A stretch of DNA of 64,000 bases, taken from Punica granatum (taxonomy: Eukaryota > Streptophyta > Magnoliopsida > Myrtales > Lythraceae). The position numbers and the translations under genes are program-made. The notes under the pieces are model-generated. The model was given only the letters and a program-made list of their open reading frames with translations, made no database searches and was not told the origin of the DNA. The stretch covers positions 22,996,354-23,060,353 of the forward strand of contig NC_045132.1 in assembly GCF_007655135.1 (NCBI RefSeq), given 5' to 3'. This document shows, piece after piece, positions 1 to 12,179 of the stretch. How positions within the stretch are numbered: the first letter of the stretch is position 1; each line of letters opens with the position of its first letter.

Positions 1-464
1 CAGGTAACGTGCAGGATTCACCTATCTTCATTTCTTCAACTCCGCAAATTTCATCGCACCCAGCAGTTTTTTAGAAGAAAGAACAAGTTTTTAAGGTTAT
101 TTCCGGTTCCAATCGCTGTCTCTCGAAGGATTTCTCCGACTGTCAGGTAAACGGTTTGCTCGATTGCTTGCCCTGTTGGTGTCTCTGTGTAAATTTGAAG
201 CGGTCGTCTCGAGCCGCCGTCGTTTTCTTGGTCGCCGTTTCATATGTGTGTGATTGAGTTTTCATTGAACTCGGCAAAAAATTGAATTTTTGGGGTTGCC
301 CGGGAATTCTCAGAAGTCAACCATCACAGTTTCTTGGTTGTTTCACTCTGTTGATTAGGCATTGAAGAAAAACTCTGCGTGATGATTGATATATAAGTCT
401 GCCTGCAGGGGAGAAGGGTCCATCCGAAGAATCTGCGGATTGATTTTGTGAAGAATAAGGTTTA
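1..464 (+). promoter_or_regulatory. 5' leader of the RGLG-type gene with a probable 5'UTR intron
   Basis: No coding frame is evident here. A GT donor after position 145 (context TGTCAG/GTAAAC) and a pyrimidine-rich AG acceptor ending at 408 (GCCTGCAG/GGGAG) would define a 5'UTR intron of about 263 bp, followed by a 56-nt exon into the ATG at 465. Both sites fit the plant consensus. The transcription start may lie left of the window. The intron is inferred from splice motifs only. Confidence 0.5.
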
Positions 465-3197
465 ATGGGAGGGAAAGGATCGAAAGGGAGTTCAAGGAGG
501 TCGTTCGGCGGAGGCTTTGGGGCAGTTGATCGGTGGAGCCAATACGGGACCTCGCCGTACAGCCAGCAGGATCAGTACTACACGCCTCAGCATCACTACG
601 CGCCTCCTCCTTCCTCGTCTTCGTCGTCCTCTTATGGTTACGGGGCGCCGACCCCTCCGCGCCAGAAGAGGCTTGAGAGGAAGTATTCGAGGATCGCCGA
701 CAACTACCGCTCCTTGGACGAGGTTAGATTGCTCTTCCCAGCTGCTGAAAGTGTTTTTGCTGTTCTTTAGTATGAAGGATGAGAATACACTGTACAGTTC
801 GTGTCCATCCAATTTCATCAAACATGGAATCGAGGTGTTTAGGAGCTCCTTTGGGCGAACTTTGCTGAATCATATTAGTTATGATCAGGGTCGGAAATTG
901 AAATGGCCTAGTGCTCAGATGGCAAATTGTTGCGACTTTACGAACTCTAGATGTGGATATAGATATTCTAATTACCACTTTGAAGTTGTTGAGTTTTTGT
1001 ATTTGCGTCTACACTCAATTTTTCCTAGTGATTCTGATCTGCCTTACGAAAGTCTGTTCAGAGTCTCAGTTGTAATGATCATAATCTGGAAACAGGTGAC
1101 TGCTGCACTTGCCCAAGCTGGTCTCGAGTCTTCCAACTTAATCGTCGGTATTGATTTCACGAAGAGCAATGAGTGGACAGGTTTGCATGCTCTATTCTCA
1201 TCCTGCTTGCGGGACAAATACCGATATAACTCCAAGTTTCATCTGCTTACCGCATTTTTCACTGCATCAGGTTCCAGGTCATTCAACCGCAAAAGCCTTC
1301 ACCATATTGGGAATGATCCCAATCCTTATGAAGAAGCAATCTCTATCATCGGGAAGACTCTGTCTGCATTCGATGAGGATAACTTAATCCCTTGTTATGG
1401 ATTTGGAGATGGTATGCTGATTTTATGCTACTATATTTCCTATGATTCTGAAAAGATTGCTGATTGTAATTTTCCTGTGCAGCAACAACACATGATCAAG
1501 ATGTCTTCAGTTTCTACCCTGAAGATAGATTCTGCATTGGTTTCGAGGAGGTTCTGACTCGATACAGAGAAATAGTTCCTCGCCTTCGGCTTGCAGGTGC
1601 CAGACCTAACAGCAATGCATTCAATATGTCTCTGTTTTTGTCCCCTTTTAAGTATTATCTCCACTTTTACTGATCTACATACAGATAATGATATTATTTT
1701 TTGCTGCGGCAGGTCCCACATCTTTTGCGCCTATCATTGAGATGGCCACGACGATCGTCGAGCAGAGCAGTGGCCAGTACCATGTGTTGCTGATAATTGC
1801 TGATGGACAGGTACATGTTTTAAACCAACCATGCGCAATTTACCATGAGAATAACTATCGAGAATGTTACGCTCGAGACTTGAGAAGCTTTTGTGCAATA
1901 GCATAGTGTTTTCTTAAGGGCGTAAATCTCTCAATTTCTATCATACATGCTTTCTGTCTAGTCTTACCCTGTAGCCTTTCAGGTGACAAGGAGTGTCGAT
2001 ACACAGACGGGCCAGCTCAGTCCACAAGAGCAGAAAACGATCAATGCAATTGTCAAAGCAAGGTGAGTCCTAATTATTTGAAGCTCCAGTTTGCTTCTCC
2101 CCCCCTATTTTCCAGCAAAACATTTATTTATTAATGCATTTGGTTGCAGCAACTACCCTTTGTCGATCGTTCTAGTTGGGGTCGGTGATGGGCCTTGGGA
2201 CATGATGAGGGAGTTTGATGATAACATTCCTGCTCGGGCCTTCGATAACTTCCAGGTAAATTCCTCAGCCCTGGTTCAACATTTATTTTGAATGCGCTAT
2301 TTGGCATGTGTTGTCATCTTATAATCTGGATTTGACGCTTGCCATTGGATAATATTGATTTTCATGTCTATATTAGTTTGTCAACTTCACGGAAATCATG
2401 TCCAAGAACACCAATCCGTCACGGAAGCAGACAGAGTTTGCTCTGTCCGCACTAATGGAAATACCTTCTCAGTACAAAGCGACTCTCGAGCTTGGCATAT
2501 TGGGGTAAGCACTTTATTTTAATCTAGTTATCTGACAGATCTTTAATCCTCCATTCCCGTATGTTCTTAATGAATTGATCTCGTTCTGATCTCATGGAGC
2601 AGCCAGCAAAATGGGGCTTCACCGGACAGGATCCCTCTTCCTCCACCTGTTTATGGGTCCTCTTCATTTAACAATCGGCCAAAACAGCCGAGCCGCATGA
2701 ACAGCTTTCAGCAGAATGAAACTCAACATTATTACAGTGGATACAGCTCCCCGATCAGCACTGCCCCTCCTGCAAGCACTTCTTATGATACTCAGGTGAA
2801 TGAACCTACGAATTATTTTACCCTGACTTGGTTTTTGTTCTACATTGCAATCGGCAGGACTAAATAGTTAGCAACACCGAATCTCTTTTGGCAACGCATA
2901 TGCAACTATCATTTTTAAAGATCCATACTGAAGCTTCTTTTTGGTTTGGACAGATTTGCCCAATATGTCTAGCTAATCCGAAGGACATGGCCTTTGGTTG
3001 CGGTCATCAGGTACGTACGTTTGGGTAATTCTGCTTTAGCTCATCACGTGAATATTTCATGGTTTCATTCAGAGAAGAATCACACTAACCTCCTCTTCCT
3101 TTTGTATGAATTGCAGACGTGTTGCGCGTGTGGTGAAGATTTACAACTATGTCCCATCTGCCGTAGTTCCATTCAAACCCGAATAAGGCTTTACTGA
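465..3197 (+). CDS. RGLG: RGLG-type copine-domain RING E3 ubiquitin-protein ligase, 446 aa, 11 exons
   Basis: Exons: 465-722, 1096-1180, 1271-1411, 1483-1596, 1713-1810, 1983-2062, 2150-2255, 2377-2504, 2603-2795, 2954-3010 and 3117-3197. All junctions are GT-AG and the sum is 1341 nt in one frame. The N-terminus [10 protein letters not shown] has Gly2, suiting N-myristoylation and plasma-membrane attachment as known for RGLG1/2. A Ser/Tyr/Pro-rich stretch follows, then a copine/von Willebrand A domain (about residues 95-330) with the metal-site motif DFTKSN. A Ser/Pro linker leads to a C-terminal C3HC4 RING (about 403-435, starting CPIC and ending CPIC) and the tail RIRLY. Known family members ubiquitinate substrates in auxin, ABA and drought signalling; the substrate here is unknown. 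The length is normal for the family and no lesion is seen. The assignment to RGLG is strong; which paralogue it is remains open. Confidence 0.93.
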
Positions 3198-3775
3198 CAA
3201 TGTCCTCTGGGTTTAGGTGTCGACAATATTTTTTTGCGTCCCATCAGTTATGTACAGGAGATAAATTGCAGCTTACTCCCTTCAGAAGTTCGATGGCTTT
3301 TTAGAGAATCATTCTATAAGATTGGACTAAATGAGGAGGTTCAGGGGTTGTACAGCGTCATCCGAAGCTTTGTTCTATTATTTCTTCGAAAAATGGATAT
3401 ATTCGAGTTATGTTTTATCGGGTAGCTCGAAGAGTGAAGTCACTGGTTAGCCTTAGCTTTCTGCTTCATTATAATTCTTCCATTTTTTATTGTCTCTCTC
3501 AGTTCATTGCTTTCCCGCAGCGCAAGCAATGCTTCCGTTGTTCTCCTGCATTGTTTTTCCATCGGTGTGAAAAGACAATATGTTGTTTACCTTCTGAAAA
3601 TATTCATTTATATACATTAGATAGGAGGAGATATTCAGAAAAAAAAGAAAAGAAAAGGATTTGGTGCAGTTTTAAACATAATCCTTAATTTAGGAATTTT
3701 GACTTTTACGAATTAGACTCTTTGTATCTCATTATTTTCCTCTCATTCTCTTCTATACTTATGGACCTTGTTTGC

Positions 3776-3806
<31 letters not shown>

Positions 3807-4360
3807 CATGGTAATATAAACAACGAAGAAGGCCTTTCGTCTCAATTTAAATATTCTTGAGATGCCCATATTATAGATGTTTGATGCTTCAATTTGCAAG
3901 AGTCAATAGATCGAGAAGATCTTGCGAGCCAATATAATATTTTTGTTTACCTACTAAAAATTAAAATGACAAACCTTTATTGACTCGTGACATTGTTACA
4001 TGATATCAGTGTTGTATACAAGACTTTCTCCAATAGATGAATAAACGATTGTTAATTGCTCGACTTTCCATTTTTCCCCCCTCCCACCTTTTCCTCTCTC
4101 TTTTTCCCTCCACATTCAACGATATGCAAGATTTTTTCTTTAAAAGTATAATTATTATTTTATAATTTATTAAAATACTTATTAACAATTTATTACAAGG
4201 AACCTTGCAAATTTAATTATTTGAATAACAACTTGAAATAAAGGAACTTGATAATCCCGTTAACAGGGTCTGATAAAGGTCAAAAACTTCCTTTTATCGC
4301 TCTTTCAGTTTCATTTATATCCATGGCGTCCAATAATATATATATATATATATATATGTT
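3198..4360. other. 3' flank of the RGLG gene and AT-rich intergenic DNA
   Basis: The 3'UTR should begin at 3198. Its end is not marked by one clear poly(A) signal. An A-run followed by (TA)n lies near 3775-3806 and another (TA)n near 4336-4357. No conserved reading frame is seen. Confidence 0.5.
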
Positions 4361-5456
4361 CAGTTATAAGGGAGACCATTTAATACAAGAAAACAAAGAT
4401 ATAAATAAAATAAGTTTTCTTGACATGTGCGTTGCACAAGACTTTTACTACAAATATAATTGTATTTACCTCTTCAAATTTTAATTATTTTTAGTTAAAT
4501 TCAAAATATTAATAAAGATTTCATTCTTTTTTTCTATAGTATATAAATATCTAATAATTATATCCAAATATTTCAAGGAGTTGTGATTAATTCATATATT
4601 ACTACTATACTAGAGGAGGAGTAGTGATGTAACTTTTTCAAAACTATATATCATTTCTACCATTCAAAATCAGTATGCCAAGTTTTGAGGATAATCTTGT
4701 AATTATTTTAGTTTTGAGGATATATTAAAATAAAAATATTTCACATGCAAACATGTTTATGCATATATATTAAAATTATTAAGTATTTTTGCTCTTAATT
4801 TTTATGCATTTATTATCAATTTAGTCCTATTTAATCCTAATTATATATATATAGATTAATAGATATATATTCAGTTATAAGGGAGACCATTTAATACAAG
4901 AAAACAAAGATATAAATAAAACAAGTTTTCTTGACCGTTGCATGAGACTTTTATTACAGATATAATTGTATTTATCTCTTTGACTTTAATTATTTTTAGT
5001 TAAATTTCAAAAAATTAATAAAGAAATCATTCTTTTTCTGTAACATATAATATCTAATAATTATATCCAAATATCTTATGGAGTATTGATTAATTCATAT
5101 ATTACTACTATATTAGAGGAGTAGTGATGAAACTTTTTCAAAACTATATATCATTTCTACAATTCAAAATTTGTATGCCAAGGTTTGAGGATAATCTTGT
5201 AATTATTTTAAATTTTGAGGATATATTAAAATTAAAATATTTCACATGCAAACATGTTTATGCATATATATTAAAATTATTAAGTATTTTTTTGTAAACT
5301 CTTAATTTTTATTCATTTATTATTAATTTAGTCCTATTTAATCATAATTATATGCAATTCATATATATTAAAATTTATTATGTATTTTTATTTATAAACT
5401 CTTAATTTTTATGCATTTATTATTAATTTAGTCCTATTTAATCCTAATTATATATA
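4361..5456. repeat. Local direct repeat, two long copies about 511 bp apart plus a short third
   Basis: The block starting CAGTTATAAGGGAGACC at 4361 recurs at 4872 with the same order of sub-motifs through about 4850 and 5345. A shorter third copy of the distal part covers about 5369-5456. Copies differ by scattered substitutions and small indels, so the duplication is not recent. The unit is AT-rich and has no coding potential. A CGTTGCA-type motif near 4428 and 4936 resembles part of a Helitron 3' hairpin, but no CTRR end is seen. Confidence 0.75.
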
Positions 5457-5532
5457 TTTATAATTATGTCAATATTTGTTACGCTCTATTCAACTCAACA
5501 TATTTATATAATAGATTTACCTTTTTATCCCT

Positions 5533-6006
5533 ATGATATTACAATATTTACTTTTATGAACCTATTAATTGTCTTATAGTCAAGTGTATATATATATATG
5601 TATAGATGGACACATGTAACTCTACCGACAAGAATAAAACCTAAAAACTTATGGTTTATAATCAATGCACAAGGAGATGCCAACGCACTCCACCGACAAG
5701 GGATGTCTGGGTTTTTGTCTGATTAATCCAAATCGGCCATCTGAATGTCCTTCAAGCCCACGAAATATGATATTACAATATTTACTTTTATGAACCTATT
5801 AATTGTCTTACAGTCAAGCATGTATATATATATATATATATATAGATGGACACATGTAACTCTACCGATAAGAATAAAACCTAAAAACTTATGGTTTGTA
5901 ATCGATGCACAAGGAGATGCCAATGCACTCCACCGACAAGGGATGTCCAAGTTTTTGTCTGATTAATCCAAATCGACCATATGAATGTCCTTCAAGCTCA
6001 CGAAAT
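5533..6006. repeat. Tandem duplication of a 234-bp unit
   Basis: ATGATATTACAATATTTAC begins at 5533 and again at 5767, an offset of 234 bp. The two units are nearly identical through the run ending in the motif CTCACGAAATA. They differ mainly in a (TA)n stretch and a few substitutions, so the duplication is fairly recent. No gene is apparent. Confidence 0.85.
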
Positions 6007-6621
6007 AGGTTGGTCGGCCACATAGTCCTCAATAATGAGTGTTGTCTTATATGATTTCAAGGTAACTTAGGGATCGGACAAAATTTTTTCCTATTCTCTT
6101 CGTATTGCTAATTGCCAACCCGTGATGATTCTCAAATGTAAAACTGTTCCCCCAAATGATGATTCTCAACCAACAACCAACCCACTAAACTCGTTGTAGC
6201 CTCTCTAAGGAGTTAATCTATTTATTAATCATCTTAATTTCGTGTCCTTATGATGTATCGTAATATTTCTTAGAAGTTTTTTTTTTCAAAATTTTATCTT
6301 TTTGTCTTTTTAAAAAATTTAGAATTTGGTTACTAATATTCAAATGTTCTAATTTTTAGAAAATTTAAAAAATGAAAAAGACGAAAGACCATAGAACGAC
6401 GGTGGAGCGGCCAGCCCCCACTACCTTCCGTCGTTCTCAAACTCTCTTTCGTTTTTCTTTATATATACATATATAGACTTGGCACTAAAATAAATCTCTG
6501 TAAGGTACAAATGAAGACTGAAGTCACGTGTAAATGAAAAAATTTCAACTCATTTTTGTAACCATTACCCATTATAAAATAAATTAAGTATAAAACAACT
6601 CAGACCAAAATGTCTAAGTAG

Positions 6622-6657
<36 letters not shown>

Positions 6658-8218
6658 CATTTGTTCTTTAAATAGAAAAAAAAGAAAAAAGAGAAAATAT
6701 TTCACTGGAAAAAAATCATTTTTCACCGAAAAAAAGAAAAATACAGTAATATGCTTAGAGATCCCACACAATGCGTGTGTACAAATACTTGTATCGATCT
6801 TGCGACGTGATTGCCAATGAGCCCAAACACGAGGGACAATATAGCAAGATGCTTCATAATATGTATAATAACTACTAAAGAAAATCCCCATGTTGTTACG
6901 AACTAATTTCACACTAAAATTATATCTCGAATCCATTCAAGTTACATTAAATTTAAAACTATTTTAATCTAATTTTTTTGAATATAATATATTTGACTAT
7001 TCATAACATGATCTCCAATAATATTCTTTCATATAGTTTAAATGATCAAATATATGAATTATATCATGATATTTGAGGATTAAATACGGTCGAATGAATT
7101 GAAAATATTCTTTTAAATGGAGAGGAACTTAATGAAAACATGGGATTATATAGCATGTAAATTAACATGGCTAAAAGTGAACTTATATATACATAGACAT
7201 ATACATGTATTATTTGGACATGTTGATAGAGTCACGGGGATTAAAAAAAATTGTAAGAAAGTTATAAGGACTTAAATTTTAAAAGTAGGGAAAATCCTTT
7301 TCCTTTTTATCATGTTATTCCTTCTTTCCTCAAAATGCCTGAATGAATTGTCCTTGTTTAGGGGAGAAAAAAAAAGTAGGGAAAACAGAAAGGAAAAGTA
7401 ATCTATTTGATGTGTTCTTCCGGTTGTGTTTGCCTTTGAAAACGTTCCGATTTGTAATGTTGTCATAATAACTTTTTTTCCATGTCAGGTTAATTTTTTA
7501 GAAGAGTTTATTGTGCATATCGCATGATTGTTTACTCAATAATGGTAATAAAAGAACTTATGGGTGAACACAATAAAAGAAATTTAAGTTACATTAAGAA
7601 GTGCCAAGGTATCATGTCCTTTTCTCTAACATCCCAGATTTCTCGCATGTATTTACATTTCATTACCTGACATTTCAGTATATTTTATAATCGGTTAATT
7701 TTATCTTGTTTAAAGTATTGCTTTTACATTTTCAAAAATTCAACTGGGCCTGCCGCAACCTTCCCTTGAAACTTTGCAGCTCAAATCAAATATTTGTATA
7801 TGTGTTTAATTTAATTATTATAAATTTCAAATATGTCTTTTATTTAGTCAACCTCGCTTCCACTAATCAATTTCACCGCCAGCTCATGCTTTTCACTACA
7901 CCGCCTTACTCATTCTCTATTTGTAACATTCACTTGTCATCATTTCGGGCAAAACTTAACGGAGGCTTTGGGAGAGCTCGAACACGAGAGAGTTGAGAGA
8001 AAATTTTATAAAAATAGAAAACGTTGGTTTTTCGATGTTTGAAGTTTAGAAGACTTGTCGAGGTGAGTAACAAATCGTTGTCGAGTTCAAGCTTTTTGCT
8101 ATCAGATATATTCCCATTCCAGTAACAAATCGAACCGCAATATCATCGATCTTTCTAACGAATGAGCAGTCCCCCCAAATCACCACGCCAGCTAGATATT
8201 TGCTCTATCATGAATTAG
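6007..8218. other. AT-rich intergenic DNA with a (TA)n microsatellite
   Basis: There is no supported gene. A (TA)n run lies at about 6622-6655. A short inverted repeat, AGAACGACGG at about 6393 and CCGTCGTTCT at about 6427, could form a hairpin. The remaining reading frames are short and of low complexity. Confidence 0.6.
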
Positions 8219-8234
8219 AAACATTTTCATAATT

Positions 8235-9489
8235 GGAGGAAAAGGTGCAGTTGATCAACTCTGTGCTCTTTAGTATGGTCAGCTATTGGTGTTATCACTT
8301 TATCCTCCCAAAAAAAGTCATCAAACTTGTGCAACAGAAGTGTCGATCCTTCCTCTGGAAAGGTGTCGAGCAATATGCAGGTGGGGGCAAGATCAGTTGG
8401 GAAACCATTTGCCTCCCAAAAGTTGAGGGAGGTCTTGGTATCAAGGATTTAACTCTGTGGAACAAGGTGTGCGTGTTGAAGAACTTATGGTCTCTCCTTA
8501 TAAATTCGAGCTCTCTCTGGGTGGCTTGGGCAAACAAATACTTAACAAAAGGCCGTAGTCTTTGGTCTTTACGGATGCCTGGAGACTGCTCATGGAATTG
8601 GAGGAAATTAATGCAGATTAGAGCTCTCATGTTCCCTTATATTAGATACAAGGTTGGTTCAGGCAAAACTGTGTCCTTTTGGTATGATACCTGGCTACCT
8701 GTTGGCCCGTTGATCAAATATTATTACAGAGGACTTCAGTGCTTCCCCTCACTCAGGGAGCATACAACAGTTAGTGCAGTTCTGGTGGAAGGGCAATGGC
8801 ACTGGCCGAGGAGTTCGGACCCATGAGCTACTTGGATTCGGGATTTGGCCACAGCTCTCGAATCTTCTAACCAGGACAGAGTCTTATGGACCCCTCAGAA
8901 GTCTGGACAATTCTCTATTGCAAATGCCTGGCAGTGTCTTAGATCGAGAGGCCCAAAAGTGGAATGGGGGAGTGCAATATGGTTTGATGGACATTTTCCT
9001 CGCTCTTCTTTTATTAACTGGCTCAGTGTTCATAATAAACTAGCTACTAAGGACCGGCTATCAAAATGGGGGATTCAGCTTGCGTCAACTGAGTGCGAAT
9101 TTTGCAGTATGCAGAGGGAGACTCGTGATCACCTCTTTTTTGAATGTCTTGTTACCCAAGGAATTTGGAAAAGTCTGCTAGCTCGAATCGGTTTGCACCG
9201 AACTACGGTGAGTTGGAATACGGAAATCAACTGGATTACTTCCCTTCGAGGGAAGAAGCTTGATGTCATTTGCCTAAATCTTCTTTGGACTCACTACATA
9301 TACTGTATATGGCGAGAGAGGAATGTCAGAATTTACCAAAAGCATATCTCTCTTCCAGCGGCAATAGTTCAGAAGGTTTTTGCAGATGTGAAAGCGAAGC
9401 TGAGTGTTTACCCCCGTCTCTCACAAAAAATTGTAAATGCTACTTTAGTCGGTCACATGTTTAACTCTCCTGATTTTGTACACAACTAA
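8235..9489 (+). pseudogene. LINE reverse-transcriptase C-terminal fragment with one in-frame stop
   Basis: One reading frame runs through the whole fragment except for a TGA at 8824-8826. It encodes the thumb and connection region, with LPKKVIKLVQQKCRSFLWKG and KVEGGLGIKDLTLWN, typical of plant L1 ORF2. It then encodes the zf-RVT region with CEFC and HLFFEC. The single stop in otherwise open sequence suggests a fairly young insertion. A C-to-T change at a CpG is a plausible cause (inference). The protein lacks the catalytic half and would be inactive. Confidence 0.88.
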
Positions 9490-9600
9490 TTAATTCCCTT
9501 TTGGGGTAGAGTTTAGGGTTTAGTCTCTCATGTTGTACTGGGTTAATGGCCTCTGATATAATTACTTTTGATTAATGAAATTTTCCATGCATCCAAAAAA
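8235..9600 (+). mobile_element. 5'-truncated L1-type LINE with 16-bp target-site duplication
   Basis: The insertion is bounded by a perfect 16-bp direct repeat AAACATTTTCATAATT at 8219-8234 and 9601-9616. The right copy directly follows an A-run, as expected for target-primed reverse transcription. Only the 3' third of a LINE is present: the end of the reverse transcriptase region, the zinc-binding region, a short 3'UTR and the A tail. There is no RNase H domain after the zinc-binding region, unlike the LINE near 57-59 kb. Confidence 0.93.
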
Positions 9601-9789
9601 AAACATTTTCATAATTATCATGAGCAATTAAAAAATTAGCATTTTTCTGAGGAAAGTCACTGGGCAAAGTAATCCATAAGAAAACCAACTTGCATTGGGT
9701 TCAGGTGGTTCCGGGTTTGGCGACTCTTTCAACATTTTCGATTCGAGTCTTGTGAATAAAGAACACTCATGATTTTGAGCATTCAGTGT

Positions 9790-10015
9790 CCATTTCTCAT
9801 ATATAGCATGAAAGACGGCAACAAGGGATCTGGCCGGGGACCCCTACTTCCAATTTCTCGAGTTAGGTCCCCTCAGGTTTGATAGGCGTCCAATATATAT
9901 AGACGTCGCCCAGGACTTCAGGATAGACATGTCAAATGCGTGCAGTATATGTAATATGGACACTGCTAGAACATATAAAAAAACATGTACATATGAAATG
10001 GTTTTTTGTGGAATT
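9790..10015 (+). repeat. Segment shared with GH5 copy 2 downstream DNA
   Basis: This stretch (GCATGAAAG, then AGGCGTCCAA, GACTTC and GTGCAGTATATGTAATA) matches 19997-20230 and, more weakly, 21420-21570. The order of motifs is kept. It is most simply a relic of segmental duplication within the GH5 array, left at the edge of copy 1. No coding content. Confidence 0.6.
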
Positions 10016-10061
10016 GGCTCCGTTATCAGCCCAAGACGCCATCATGCATGATACATGTTCG

Positions 10062-10250
10062 ATAGACAATTTTCGTTCTGAATCTTAGTATCCGAAAATC
10101 TAATTGGACCCCGACTAATTCAGTCGAGTTTGGTAATAGGTAAAACTCACCCAACATGGATTTTTTATATTCATAATGACTCGAACTCGAGACCTTATTT
10201 AAGCGAAATATGTGCCGAATCACTTAAATCAATTGATGTTGGTTGTTCGA
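10062..10250 (-). mobile_element. SINE-like element, family 1, copy S1
   Basis: Read on the minus strand it matches the other family-1 copies (39627-39812, 44095-44275, 39293-39440, 52156-52340 and 52963-53149). It has a Pol III box-B-like motif GTTCGAGTC. A conserved tail includes a GACTGAATTAGTCGGGG motif. The length, about 190 bp, suits a tRNA-derived SINE. Confidence 0.6.
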
Positions 10251-10354
10251 ATGACAATTTCCAACGCAGCAAGAACGTGTTGCAGAGGTAAAGTAACCAA
10301 AAGAATTTAATGCGTGAGAATTAATCAGTTCTCGAGATTCCCCAAAATTATCAT

Positions 10355-10517
10355 GGATCAAATTTATAATAACTATTTTATTCACACAAATTAAGTTTTA
10401 GAATACGTATGAGGTTTGCATCAAATCAAATTTATAATAACTATTTTATTCACACAAATTAAGTTTTAGAATACGTATGAGGTTTGCATCAAATCAAATT
10501 TATAATAACTATTTGGT
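10355..10517. repeat. 68-bp tandem repeat, about 2.3 copies
   Basis: AATTTATAATAACTATTT occurs at 10361, 10429 and 10497, an exact period of 68 bp. The first two units are nearly identical. The array lies just upstream of the old GH5 copy 1 promoter. Confidence 0.9.
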
Positions 10518-10559
10518 TCTCATGCAAAATGTACGTTTTTATACTATTGCGTCGATGAT

Positions 10560-10708
10560 TCCCATGCTGTGTTTTGCAAATAAAAATTCTATAATTGGTA
10601 AAATTATCCAAAGAAAACATCGAACTGACCCCTCCCACACACACCCAGGTTGGTTCATGGAAAATTATTCATTCCTATTAAATTACCTCGAAAATAATAC
10701 ATATATAC
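10560..10708 (+). promoter_or_regulatory. Stranded upstream promoter segment of GH5 copy 1
   Basis: The stretch around AATTGGTAAAATTATCCAAAG through CCAGGTTGGTTCATGG and TACCTCGAAAA matches 18900-19030 directly upstream of GH5 copy 2. In copy 2 it leads within about 30 bp to a TATA box (TATATATAG near 19020). Here it stops at the 5' LTR of the Copia element. It is therefore the original distal promoter of copy 1, now 5.0 kb from the gene. TATAC at 10704-10708 is the left target-site duplication. Confidence 0.75.
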
Positions 10709-10874
10709 TATAAGGAAGGATAGTCGTAGATAACAAGTCATTAATTGTGTATAATAAATTTGATACACTTTCCATTCTTGTATTTAGAATCTTGTACATA
10801 ATTACTGTATAAATATCAGTACACAACCTATGAACAGTAGGTTGGATTTCTCCCAAACATTCTAAATCTCTTTA
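10709..10874 (+). repeat. Copia 5' LTR, 166 bp
   Basis: Starts TATAAGGAAGG and ends CTCTTTA. A TATA box (TATAAATA, 10808-10815) marks the element's promoter. The primer binding site follows directly. Confidence 0.93.
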
Positions 10875-10887
10875 TGGTATCAGAGCC
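10875..10887 (+). other. Primer binding site (initiator tRNA-Met)
   Basis: TGGTATCAGAGCC directly after the 5' LTR is the usual plant Copia primer site complementary to the 3' end of initiator tRNA-Met. Confidence 0.92.
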
Positions 10888-10970
10888 CTAGATCGGGCAT
10901 TATCAATTTTCTTCTTTCTCATCCTTCAATCTTCTTTCCTTCAATTCTCAATCACAGTCCATCGTTTTCA

Positions 10971-12179
10971 ATGGCTGATTCAATCTCTGCCTTAACCAAT
11001 TCTACCTCTGGAACAATCAATTCCAGTCAACCTCACTCTCTACCTGCAACAGTTTCCACCGAAATAATCAATCCCAATCAGCTCCTACCTCTACCTGCAA
11101 TAGTCCCCACCATACCGGTTAAGCTAAATGGCAATAATTATTTTTTCTGGCAGGGCATTATGAGTGCACTACTGGAAACTTACGATCTACTTGGCTATGT
11201 CGAAGGGGATATTCCAGCTCCAGAGAAAACAATTTCAAGGGATGGTATCATTGTTCCCAATCCAGCTTTCAGGCAGTGGGTAATGAGAGACAAATTTGCT
11301 CTTACCTGTATTATGCTTGCTGTGACAGAAGAGATTGGCTGCAATATCGTCGGTCTGAAGACTTCCCGTGAAGCATGGACCGCACTCGAGACTATGTTTC
11401 TTGCACAGACAGCAGCTCAGATTGATTTTCTAGAACAACAATGGCGCGATCTGCGAAAAGAAGGCAAGACAGTACTGAAATACATCAATTCAGTGCGACA
11501 ATTAGCAACAAGATTTGCTCAGATTGGAAAACCAAAATCATCTGAGCAAATTAATCGAGCCATTGTAACAGGTCTCGGGTTAGATTGGGAACCGCTAGTT
11601 CTCGCACTCTCTCCGTCTCTCACTGCCATGACAACCGATGAACTTACCAATCTCCTCATTCATAATGAGTCTCGACGCCTTTCTGCCTCCACCGTGACAC
11701 AATCGGTCATGGCACCGATCTCAGGACTTCTCGGACCACCGCCTGTCGAAGTGCATTACTCCGACGGAAATGGAGGAAAGGGACGTGGTAATTTCAAGGG
11801 TGGAAAGAACAAGAACAATGGAGGAAAAGGGAAGAACAAGGGAGGCGGAAACCCTAATTTTGTAGGAGGTGGAAACCCTAGTTTTGGAGGACTGATTTCT
11901 GTTAATGGAGGCGGAAACCCTAATTTTGCAGGAAATGGAGGAGGAGGAGGACGCGGATGGCAATCGGGTCAGACCTGGCAATCGAGTCATTTTCATAACC
12001 TGGCTTGCAACTCGGCCCAGTATTCGTATCTCTCCAGCCCACCGGTTATTGGGCAGAACATCCAACCTGGCCCATCTCTTCATGGGCCTCCATATGGCAC
12101 CGGGCCTTCAGCTGCTCCTATTAATAATCTGATTTGTCAGATTTGTAACCGTGTTGGACATTCTGCTATTTTTTGTTAG
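10971..12179 (+). pseudogene. Copia gag with zinc knuckle, ended by a stop before protease
   Basis: The open frame gives 402 residues starting MADSISAL. It contains the Copia gag core (LNGNNYFFWQGIMSAL, then WRDLRKEGKTVLKYINSV), a Gly/Asn/Lys-rich stretch of short repeats (about residues 265-330), and a C-terminal zinc knuckle C-x2-C-x4-H-x4-C (CQIC to the final Cys). A TAG at 12177-12179 comes straight after the knuckle, where related elements usually read on into protease. It could be a gag-only stop, but the further lesions make decay more likely. Confidence 0.88.

Noticed and set aside
517..1557. Long + frame of 346 residues overlapping the RGLG gene
   Set aside because: It reads through RGLG introns 1-4 and uses a wrong frame at the start. 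Spliced exons give the conserved RGLG protein instead.
6384..6440. Hairpin AGAACGACGG/CCGTCGTTCT as a microRNA precursor
   Set aside because: The paired arms are too short and the surroundings do not extend the stem; more likely a transposon end or chance.
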